Shown piece by piece: positions 50,030 to 57,815 of a stretch of 64,000 nucleotides of DNA; the stretch's first letter is position 1, and each line of letters opens with the position of its first letter. A program made the translations under genes and the position numbers. Source of the DNA: JAWKUK01 sp964402175 (lineage in GTDB: Bacteria > Planctomycetota > UBA1135 > GCA-002686595); NCBI GenBank assembly GCA_964402175.1, contig CAYOBN010000003.1:1-64000 (forward strand). The letters run 5' to 3'. The notes under the pieces are model-generated. The model made no database searches. It was not told the origin of the DNA and saw nothing but the letters and a program-made list of their open reading frames with translations.

Positions 50030-51462
50030 ACCAGCGCGCCGCGGACGAACACGACGAGCTGCGCGCGAGCCTGCGCATCGGCGGGCCCCTCGATGCGGAG
50101 CGCCTCGCAGCAGAAGAGCGCGCGCTCGCGGCGCTGGAGGGCGCCTCGATACCGCAGCGCTGGCTCGCGTTCCTGCGCCGCGGCGGCCCGGGTTACCTGC
50201 AGAGCGCGATGACCCTGGGCGGCGGTACGGCCGTCAGCGCCGTCTTCGCGGGTCGGCTCTTCGGGTACGAGCTCCTCTGGGTCGCGCCCTGCGCGATGCT
50301 GCTCGGCGTGCTGATGCTCGGTGCGCTCTCGCACCAGACTCTGTCCACGGGCCTGCGGCCATTTGCGGCGATGCGGCGGTACGCCGGCGCTCCGCTGGCG
50401 TACGGCTGGGCGCTCGGAGCGCTCTTGGCGTCGATCATCTGGCACTTCCCGCAATACTCGCTGGCTGGTGGCGCGCTGTCGGATGTGTTCGCGGTCCTGG
50501 GCGCAAACGTCTCGGCGCAGGCGGCGGCCTTCGGAGTGCTGGCTGTCGCCGTCTCGCTCTCGCTGCTCTACGGGCGCAGCGACCGCGCAGTGCTGTGGTA
50601 CGAGCGCGGCATCAAGCTGCTCGTATGGTGCGTCGTCGCCGCGTTCGGCATCGTCGTCGTCGCCTCCGCTCACCGCACTGATTGGGCGGCAGTGCTGCGC
50701 GGCTTCGTGCCCTCGCTGCCGGAAGCGCGCGGCGGCACTGCGAGCACGACGCTGGTCACCGCGGGCCTCGCTTCCGCGGTGGGCATCAACATGGTGTTCC
50801 TCTACCCCTATTCGTTGCTCGCGCGGGGTTGGGGGCGGGCTCACAGGCGCCTCGCGCGCTTCGACCTGGGCGCAGGCATGTTGGTCCCGTACACCCTGGC
50901 GACGAGCCTCGTCGTGATCGCGACCGCGAACACGATCCCGTGGGATCCCGCCAGCGGTGAAGCAGCCCGCTTGCAGGCCGTCGACGCGGCGCGCTCGATC
51001 GGCTCCGTGCTGGGCGAGACCCGCGGGCGGCTCGTGTTCGACCTGGGCCTCGTCGCGATGGCCCTTTCGACGATCACGCTGCACATGGTGTGCGCGGGCT
51101 TCGTCGTCATGGAGCTGACCGGTGCGGCGTTCGGCAGCGCCCGCCAGCGCCTCGGCATGCTCTTGCCCGCCGTCGGCGTACTGGGCCCGATGGTCGGCGG
51201 CGAGCTGCTGTTCTGGCTCGCGATCCCGACCTCGATCGTCTGCGGCCTACTGCTGCCCCTCGCGTATGTCGGGATCGTCCGCCTGGCGGCGAGCGAGGCT
51301 TATCTCAGCGCAGATCGTATCCGCGGCGTCCGCGGTGGCATCCTGCTCGCCGCGATGGCCGCCGTCACCTTGTTCCTGGCGGCTATGTTCACCCGCGACC
51401 TCGCTGTCGAGGGCCCCAAGTACCTGCAGAAGCTGCGCGACTCCGCGGCCAACGCACGATGA
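50026..51462 (+). CDS. Nramp-fold transporter lacking metal-binding motifs
   Basis: 478 residues with about 11 TM helices (G-P-G-Y-L-Q-S-A-M starts TM1 at 54-62). The order of helices and the R-G-G-P-G-Y-L and Y-E-L-L-W-V signatures match the Nramp/SLC11 superfamily. In true Mn/Fe transporters, TM1 has D-P-G-N and TM6 has M-P-H. Here these positions read L-G-G-G-T (64-68) and N-M-V-F-L-Y-P-Y-S-L-L (255-265). The usual metal ligands are missing, so an organic or other inorganic substrate is likely. It is coupled by ATGA overlaps to the OYE gene before and DUF993 after. Confidence 0.75.
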   Translation: MNQRAADEHDELRASLRIGGPLDAERLAAEERALAALEGASIPQRWLAFLRRGGPGYLQSAMTLGGGTAVSAVFAGRLFGYELLWVAPCAMLLGVLMLGALSHQTLSTGLRPFAAMRRYAGAPLAYGWALGALLASIIWHFPQYSLAGGALSDVFAVLGANVSAQAAAFGVLAVAVSLSLLYGRSDRAVLWYERGIKLLVWCVVAAFGIVVVASAHRTDWAAVLRGFVPSLPEARGGTASTTLVTAGLASAVGINMVFLYPYSLLARGWGRAHRRLARFDLGAGMLVPYTLATSLVVIATANTIPWDPASGEAARLQAVDAARSIGSVLGETRGRLVFDLGLVAMALSTITLHMVCAGFVVMELTGAAFGSARQRLGMLLPAVGVLGPMVGGELLFWLAIPTSIVCGLLLPLAYVGIVRLAASEAYLSADRIRGVRGGILLAAMAAVTLFLAAMFTRDLAVEGPKYLQKLRDSAANAR

Positions 51463-52664
51463 CACGAGCCTCGATCGCCGAGCTCGGGCTAGAGCTCGAG
51501 GAGATTGACGATGCGGCGCTGGAGCCGTTCCGAGCGGCTCTGCCGCCTGGGATACAGCCGGTGCGCACCGCGTTCGCAGCGGCGCACGTCGTGATGCTCG
51601 ACGACTACGGGACGGTCGCACATACCCCCCGCGAACCTGCAGCTCCGTCCGAGCTCGCTGCGTTCATCGATTGGCGAGCGACGATCGCCCTCCGTCGGCG
51701 CATCCACGACCACGGCTTCGGCATCGCCGAAGCCATGGACACCGCGCAGCGCTTCGAGATCGGCTGGGAGATCGCACGGCGCTTGATCGAAGAGACGGGG
51801 CGTCTGAAGCTCGCCAACGGCTTCGTCGCGGGCGCTGGTGTCGACCACCTGGGGACAGTGCGCTCGCTGCACGACCTGGTCGACGGCGTGCTCCATCAGA
51901 TCGAGGTGATCCAAGCCGCCGGCGGCATTCCGATCGTGCTGCCTCTGCTGGAGCTCACTCGCCGCAACGCTGGCCCGAACGAGTACGTCGATGTCTACAG
52001 CGCGATCGTGAAGCAGTGCGCTGGCCCGCTGCTCATCCATTGGCTGGGCGCCGCGTTCCATCCAGGGCTCGCGGGTTATTTCCCCGGCGACTCGTTCGAG
52101 CAGGTCATGGACCTGGACCCGAACGTCGTGCGAGGGTGCAAGCTGTCCTTGCTCGACGCAGAGAACGAACGGCGCACCCGCGCGCGTATCGCGCCGCGGG
52201 GCCAAGTGGTGCTGACCGGCGACGACTTCCATTTCGCCGAGCTGATCGCCGGCGAGCCCGGCGCAGAGGTCACCTCTTGGAGCAGCCTGCAGGGCCGACC
52301 GCTGGCCCTCGGCGCATTCAGCCACGCGCTGCTCGGAGTCCTCGATGCCGTCGCCGCGCCGGCGGGGGTCGCGCTCGCGGCGCTCGCGGCTGGCGATCGC
52401 GAGCGTTACGCGGCTTTGATGGAGCCGTGCGAGGCCCTCGGGCAACACCTCTTCGCGGCGCCGACGCAGCACTACAAAGCCGGCATCGCGTTCCTAGCGT
52501 GGCTCGACGGCCATCAGTCGAACCCGTACTTGGTGAACCACGCCGAGCGCAGCCGTGACCGCGCGCATTACCTGCGAGCTGCGAGACTCGCTGCAGAGGC
52601 GCGGGTGTTCACCGATGCAGCAGTGGTGGCCGAACGGCTCCGGCGATTCTGCGCGTCGGGGTGA
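51459..52664 (+). CDS. DUF993 protein, class-I-aldolase/DapA-like
   Basis: 401 residues from ATG 51459 (overlaps previous stop). Conserved DUF993 segments include G-N-G (A-N-G-F-V-A-G-A-G), I-D-W-R-A-T, P-L-L-I-H-W-L-G-A-A-F-H-P and K-L-S-L-L-D-A-E-N-E. The fold is a TIM barrel distantly like dihydrodipicolinate synthase, often linked to sugar or sugar-acid catabolism in other bacteria. A Lys (in V-R-G-C-K-L-S) may form a Schiff base, but this is not proven. It closes the enolase-superfamily/OYE/transporter run. A retro-aldol cleavage of a pathway intermediate is the simplest inference. Confidence 0.8.
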   Translation: MTRASIAELGLELEEIDDAALEPFRAALPPGIQPVRTAFAAAHVVMLDDYGTVAHTPREPAAPSELAAFIDWRATIALRRRIHDHGFGIAEAMDTAQRFEIGWEIARRLIEETGRLKLANGFVAGAGVDHLGTVRSLHDLVDGVLHQIEVIQAAGGIPIVLPLLELTRRNAGPNEYVDVYSAIVKQCAGPLLIHWLGAAFHPGLAGYFPGDSFEQVMDLDPNVVRGCKLSLLDAENERRTRARIAPRGQVVLTGDDFHFAELIAGEPGAEVTSWSSLQGRPLALGAFSHALLGVLDAVAAPAGVALAALAAGDRERYAALMEPCEALGQHLFAAPTQHYKAGIAFLAWLDGHQSNPYLVNHAERSRDRAHYLRAARLAAEARVFTDAAVVAERLRRFCASG

Positions 52665-52718
52665 GCGCGCTGCGACCCAACAAGTGGCCGCGGCCATGCC
52701 CCAAGAGGCGCTGCGCGC

Positions 52719-53459
52719 TCAGATCCGCTCTGGCCACCACGCCGCAACGTCGATGGTGTCGACGGTGTGAACGAGCGGCGGCGGCCCGGCCAGGTCGATC
52801 CCGACGAGGCGCGTCATGTCGCACTCCTCGAGCGTCGCCGCGCCGGGCCGCAGTGGCCACGGGGCGTGGTGGATCTCACCGCGCAGGACTCCGCGCGGGC
52901 CTCTGGCGTAGAGGCAGTAGCGCTCGGTCAGAAAGTGCTCGAGGCTACCGGGGACAGCCAGCATCGGCGGACCGAGCGGACGGTACGAGCCGCGGAAGCG
53001 CGCTTCAGGAGCGCCGCGGTGGGTGCGCTCGCTCGCGTAATGCCGTGCCTCACCGTCCGCGCGCCACGCCATCCGCGCATCGAAATAAGGCAGGTGAAAG
53101 GTCGCGCGCGCGCCGCGCACGGCGAGCCAAGAGGCCGCATCCAGGCTGAAGAACCAGACCCCGGCGCGACCTCCAGCGGTCACGTACGTGCGCACGTTCA
53201 GCTCCAGGAAGCGGCTCGCCGTCGGCAGCGGCGGCGCGAAGCGGAAGCGGGTCGCGTCCATCTGGAACGGTACGACCCCGAGGTACGCCTGTCCCTCGAA
53301 CGTGTCCAAGGCGAGGCCGGGAGAGAGGAAGGCTGCGAGCGCCGCCGCGGGCACGGGCCAGTGCAGGAACGCGAGGCCGTTCCAGCGCATGTGCATCGCG
53401 GGTGAGCGCTCGGGCGGGGGATACGCCCGGTGACCGGTGTCCGTGGGATCGGGGCGCAT
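52719..53459 (-). CDS. DUF2071 (YqjF-like) protein
   Basis: 246 residues from ATG 53459. The N terminus has M-H-M-R-W-N-G-L-A-F-L-H-W-P-V, the usual YqjF/DUF2071 opening. It is followed by L-G-V-V-P-F-Q-M, F-L-E-L-N-V-R-T-Y-V and later F-L-T-E-R-Y-C-L-Y. The family is widespread with unknown biochemical role. It is convergent with the DUF993 gene (54-nt gap) and divergent from the secreted protein gene at 53582. Nothing ties it to the catabolic operon except position. Confidence 0.8.
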   Translation of the reverse strand: MRPDPTDTGHRAYPPPERSPAMHMRWNGLAFLHWPVPAAALAAFLSPGLALDTFEGQAYLGVVPFQMDATRFRFAPPLPTASRFLELNVRTYVTAGGRAGVWFFSLDAASWLAVRGARATFHLPYFDARMAWRADGEARHYASERTHRGAPEARFRGSYRPLGPPMLAVPGSLEHFLTERYCLYARGPRGVLRGEIHHAPWPLRPGAATLEECDMTRLVGIDLAGPPPLVHTVDTIDVAAWWPERI

Positions 53460-53581
53460 TTCGGAGGAAGCGCGTGGCGAAGCCGCGCCGCCTCGAATGG
53501 TACCGAGGCACCGAGCCATTCGACCGGTGACACCCCACCTCCGACGTTTTCCGCCGGGCCGCAGCCGCGGTCCTCTGCCCC

Positions 53582-54715
53582 ATGTTCTTGACCTCTTGGA
53601 AAGCCGCCACCGCGGTCGCAGCGCTGACGCTGGCTCCGCTGGGACTCACGCTCCCGTACCAGGACTCCCCTCCGACTTTGACCGAGCCGAACGTCATCGC
53701 GGGGACCATGGAGATCACGTTCGAGACACGGACGAAGCTCGACACCACCGGTGACCTGAAGAAGGGCTCGCCGGCCCTCGGTGCGAAGGACACGTACAAG
53801 CTCGATGTCCAGGTCCCGAAGACGACCGAGTACTCGGGCACGATCCAACGCCAACCGAAGCTCTTCAGCAGCGTGCTCGGGCGGACGAAGCAGGACGCGG
53901 AGCTGACGTACGCTGTCGATCTGACCTTCATCAATCCGAACGATCCCAAGCAGAAGCGCACGGTCGGGAAGTGGGTTGGGACCGTCCCCATGGATCCGAC
54001 CAGCGGTGCGTACGACCTGGGCGGCGGAAAGGCCAAAGAGAGCCCCCTGCGCATCGCGGTCGACGCCGTCGGCAGAAGCCAGGCGTTCCAGGAGCCCTTT
54101 GCAGGCCGCCTGATCGGCAAAGCGGAGAAGAAGGAGTCCCTCGGCAGCTCCGTCTACAAGCGCGTCATCGGCAAACGGACGGTCGAAGTGAAGGTCCTGA
54201 AGAGCGACCCGATGCGCTTCGAGAACCTGGTCCTGGCGATGGGCCCGGCGCCGAGCTACCCGCGCACGGTGGTGACAGGCCGCTTGGACTACGACTACGA
54301 GACCGGCAACTACTTCACCGACGGGATCACCTTCCGCTACACCCTCGACGGCAAGGACTACGAAGACGTGGTCACGGGCTCGATCAAGTGGATCCAGGAG
54401 AAGGACTACGCGACCAGCGGCAAGAGCTACTACGAGTTCAACCTGCGCTTCAACGAAGCGAAGTTCCAGTCGGCCTCGGGCGAAGACGCAGCGTTCGAAG
54501 CACTGAGCGAAGAGGACGCCTTCTTCGCGGTGGACAACTCCATTCCGGCGCTTACGGGTCGCATCAGCTACGCCGATGTGATCCCGGGCGAGGGTGAGCT
54601 GCCGACGTCGAGCAAAGTCACCTACGCGCTCGACGCCAACAAGCTGACGAAGGCCCAGATCGTCAACTTCTTCAAGTTCTGGCTGATCTGCGTCGGCCCG
54701 ACCAACGACGAGTGA
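53582..54715 (+). CDS. Exported protein of unknown function
   Basis: 377 residues. A signal peptide of about 24 residues precedes the mature start. The mature chain is Lys/Thr/Tyr-rich, with beta-strand patterns and hydrophilic segments (for example R-L-D-Y-D-Y-E-T-G-N-Y and Y-E-F-N-L-R-F-N). No recognisable domain or catalytic motif is visible. It sits alone between divergent DUF2071 and the frameshifted amine-oxidase homologue. A role cannot be assigned. Confidence 0.7.
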   Translation: MFLTSWKAATAVAALTLAPLGLTLPYQDSPPTLTEPNVIAGTMEITFETRTKLDTTGDLKKGSPALGAKDTYKLDVQVPKTTEYSGTIQRQPKLFSSVLGRTKQDAELTYAVDLTFINPNDPKQKRTVGKWVGTVPMDPTSGAYDLGGGKAKESPLRIAVDAVGRSQAFQEPFAGRLIGKAEKKESLGSSVYKRVIGKRTVEVKVLKSDPMRFENLVLAMGPAPSYPRTVVTGRLDYDYETGNYFTDGITFRYTLDGKDYEDVVTGSIKWIQEKDYATSGKSYYEFNLRFNEAKFQSASGEDAAFEALSEEDAFFAVDNSIPALTGRISYADVIPGEGELPTSSKVTYALDANKLTKAQIVNFFKFWLICVGPTNDE

Positions 54716-54759
54716 GCGCGAGTCGATCACACCCCTAGCCTCGAACTCCAGATGCTCCC

Positions 54760-56258
54760 ATGACCCGTTCGTTCTACCGTCGCCTCTCGCGCGCGATCAC
54801 TCCGCCCATGGAGCTCACGAACCGCCGTCACTTTATCGCAGCTCAGGTGCGGCGCTCGGAACTGCGCTGCTCTCGAGCTGCAACCTGTCGGGGCGCCGAG
54901 ATCCGTCGAGCCGCCGTATCGTCGTCGTCGGCGGCGGCTTCGCGGGTCTGGCTTGCGCCTACGAACTGCAATCCGCAGCCTACGACGTCACGCTCGTCGA
55001 AGCGAGCTCACGCGTCGGAGGTCGGGTGCGCACGACCTCGGACTTCGTCCCAGTTCGTGTGGTCGAGGTCGGCGCGGAGCTGATCGGGTCGAATCACCCC
55101 GCCTGGATGGCCTACAAGGACCGCTTCGGGCTGGAGATGCTCGAGCTCAGCGAGAGCGAGACCTGGGATCAACCGGTCTCGCTCGATGGGCAGCGCCTGG
55201 AGCGTGAGGCGGCGGGCGCCTTGCTGGAGGAGATGGACACCGTCTTCCACCAGAACATCGAGGCGCCTGCAGAGGCGGTGAACGCCGACGAGCCGTGGCT
55301 TACGCCTGGAGCCGAGCAGCTCGATCGGAAGACGACCGCGGCGTGGATCGCGGAGCTCGATTGCTCGCCGCTCTGCAAGCGCACGCTGACGGTCGAGTTC
55401 ACCGCGAACAACGGTCAAGACACCTCGAAGCAGGGCTTCCTAGGCAACCTCACTCAGGTGAAGGGTCACGTCACAGCCGAGAGCTATCGCGACGAGAGCG
55501 AGGTCTATCGGTGCCTCGACGGCAACCAGCAGCTCGCGTTCAAGCTGGCTGAGACCTCGCGCAATACGTTCATCGGTATGCCCGTGCGCTCGATCGACAC
55601 TACGGGCAAGACCGTCGTCGTCCGCTGCAACGACGGCAGGACGATCGAGTGCGACGACGTGGTCCTCGCCTTACCCCCGAGCGTCTGGTCGCGGATCACC
55701 TTCAACCCGGGTTTGCCGGCGTCTCTCCGCCCGCAGATGGGCGCCAACGTCAAGTGGTTCGCCCACTTGAGCTCGCGCTTCTGGCAGAAGCAGGAGCAGG
55801 AGCAATACGCTCTGAACGACGGCATGGTCCACATGACGTGGGAGGGCACCGACGAACAAGAAGGTGTCGAGCAGGACGTCGTCTTCGTCGTGTTCTCGGG
55901 CGGGCCGTCCGCGGAGCGCGCCCGCGCGCTCCGCGGCGAGGCACAGAAGGAGGCGGACTTGAAGGAGCTGGACGCGCTCTATCCCGGCTTCCGCGGCGCG
56001 CTCGCTGGGAAGACCTTCTTCATGGATTGGCCGGGTGAGACCTGCGCTCAGGCGAGCTATTCGTTCCCGGCGCCGGGCCAGATCACATCCCAGGGCCCGG
56101 TCCTGCGCCAAGGCCTGCAAGGACGCCTCTACTTCGCAGTGGAACACACCTGCTACCGCTTCGTCGGCTACATGGAGGGCGCGCTCTACTCCGGCGCGAC
56201 CCTGGCACAGCGCATCGTGGCGCGCGACGGTGTCACACGCGGCAGCGCTGGACGTTGA
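54760..56258 (+). pseudogene. Tat-exported FAD amine-oxidase homologue, frameshifted near 54844
   Basis: A twin-arginine leader, N-R-R-H-F-I-A-A, is encoded in one frame from ATG 54760 (or 54808). The FAD Rossmann motif V-V-V-G-G-G-F-A-G-L (54918 onward), E-A-S-S-R-V-G-G-R and the remaining ~410 residues of a flavin monoamine-oxidase-like protein lie in another frame. No ATG, GTG or TTG opens that second frame before GTG 55026, which lies past the FAD site. Adding one base after 54843 (GCAGCT) would restore a continuous A-A-S-G-A-A-L-G-T leader ending in L-L-S-S-C, a Tat lipoprotein. So either the gene is inactivated or the sequence lost a base here. Confidence 0.8.
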
Positions 56259-56275
56259 ATCGGCGCAGATCGCGC

Positions 56276-57673
56276 TCAGGCCCAGTGATTGACGGGCCCG
56301 ACCTCGCCCAGTCCCGGTGCAGATGCGAGCGCGCGCAACAGAGTGTCGCGCGCTCGCTCGACGGCTGCTTCCAGGTCGAGGCTCTGCGCCAGCGCGGCTG
56401 TGATCGCTGCGCTGAACGTGCAGCCGGTGCCGTGGCGATGTGGTGTCTCGATCCGCGGACCGGTGAACGGGAGCGCGCGCAGCGGAGTCACCAGGAGGTC
56501 GCCAGAGAGCCCCGGGACGTCCTTCACAACGACGGCACGCGCTCCGTCCGAGAGCAGACAGCGCGCCGCGCGCTCAGCCGATTCGGTATCGTCGACGGCG
56601 ACTCCGGTGAGCTTCGTCGCCTCGAAGCGGTTGGGTGTGACGAGCGCCGCACGCGGCACGAGCACGCGCCGCAGCGCCGCCACGACGGAGGCGTCCGCCA
56701 GGTCGTGGCCGTGTTTGCTGACGAGCACGGGGTCGACAACGAGTCGGTCGATGGGGTCGCGGCCGAGCACCTCGCCGACGGTCTCGACGAGCTCCGCGGA
56801 ACCGAGCGCGCCGGTCTTCGCCGCAGCCGCTCCGAGATCCGAGAGCACACTCTCGAGCTGGGCGCGCACGACCGAAGGCTGCTCGAGATAGACCCCTTGC
56901 ACACCGCGCGTGTTCTGCGCAGTGAGTAGGGTCACGACTGCCTGACCGTAGACACCCGCGCGCTGGAAGGTCTTCAGGTCCGCTTGGATCCCGGCGCCGC
57001 CCGATGGATCGCTGCCCGCGATGGTGAGCACGACCGGCGGTCGCCCCGGGGCCTCGCCGCCCCACGCGGACGCAAAGAACCGGTGCTCCAAGTGCATCGC
57101 ACGCCGGTGCAGGCGCGCGAGCTCGCTCGGGTCTCCGCCCGCGAGCCGCGGCGCGAGCAGGCGCCAGAGCGCACCGAAGCCAGGATCGGCGTACGTCCGC
57201 ACCCAATCCGCATACGGCGAGCGCGGGTCGAGCTTCGGAGCCAAGGACTCGCCGAGCCAGGCGTACAGGCGCAGGCAAGGCAACATCGCCGCAGCCGTGT
57301 ACGGCTCGGGCCGCAGCGCCGCCGTCGCGAGCAGGAACTCGACATAAGCGAGGGTGGCGTCGGTCGGGGTGACCGCGGCGAGGTCCAACCCGAGGCGCTC
57401 CGCTTGGCCGCGGTGCAGGGCGAGCTCGGCGTCGACCCCTGCGGCGAGCTCCGCGTAGAGGGCGCGCCCCGCCGCGTCGGCGGCCCGCGCCCCGGCGAGC
57501 CCGTACGCCTCGCGGAACGCCCCGAGGAAGAAGGCGTCCTGCGCGACGTAGGCCCGGTAGCGGGCCGCGGGCAGGGCCCCGTCCGCGAGGCCGAGGACAA
57601 ACGGGTGGCGGAGGCAGGCCTCGGCGAGGTCGCGATCGGCTTGCCAGAGAGAGTCGGCGAAGTAGGCGGACAT
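56276..57673 (-). CDS. TenA-ThiD fusion (thiamine salvage and HMP kinase)
   Basis: 465 residues. The first ~215 residues are TenA/thiaminase II-like: Y-V-A-Q-D-A-F-F-L and M-L-P-C-L-R-L-Y with the active-site Cys. The second part is ThiD: T-I-A-G-S-D-P-S-G-G-A-G-I-Q-A-D, D-P-V-L-V and G-T-G-C-T-F-S. TenA releases the pyrimidine (HMP) from thiamine breakdown products, and ThiD phosphorylates HMP twice. Yeast Thi20 has the reverse domain order. ATG 57673 fits the TenA start. No TPP riboswitch (CUGAGA and ACCYGA elements) was seen in the 142-nt upstream gap. Confidence 0.9.
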   Translation of the reverse strand: MSAYFADSLWQADRDLAEACLRHPFVLGLADGALPAARYRAYVAQDAFFLGAFREAYGLAGARAADAAGRALYAELAAGVDAELALHRGQAERLGLDLAAVTPTDATLAYVEFLLATAALRPEPYTAAAMLPCLRLYAWLGESLAPKLDPRSPYADWVRTYADPGFGALWRLLAPRLAGGDPSELARLHRRAMHLEHRFFASAWGGEAPGRPPVVLTIAGSDPSGGAGIQADLKTFQRAGVYGQAVVTLLTAQNTRGVQGVYLEQPSVVRAQLESVLSDLGAAAAKTGALGSAELVETVGEVLGRDPIDRLVVDPVLVSKHGHDLADASVVAALRRVLVPRAALVTPNRFEATKLTGVAVDDTESAERAARCLLSDGARAVVVKDVPGLSGDLLVTPLRALPFTGPRIETPHRHGTGCTFSAAITAALAQSLDLEAAVERARDTLLRALASAPGLGEVGPVNHWA

Positions 57674-57815
57674 GGGCTCGGGTTCGACGGACACCTCGCC
57701 AACCAAGGTAGTCGAACGGGATTCGGTGTGACACTCCGAGCGGTGCGGCAACTGGACACGTAGTCTGGGGCGGTGGCGGCCCCGGCGCCGTCCGATCTCG
57801 TACCCCACCTACCCG

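Noticed and set aside
57674..57815. TPP riboswitch before tenA-thiD
   Set aside because: The CUGAGA and ACCYGA-type conserved elements are absent on the minus strand.
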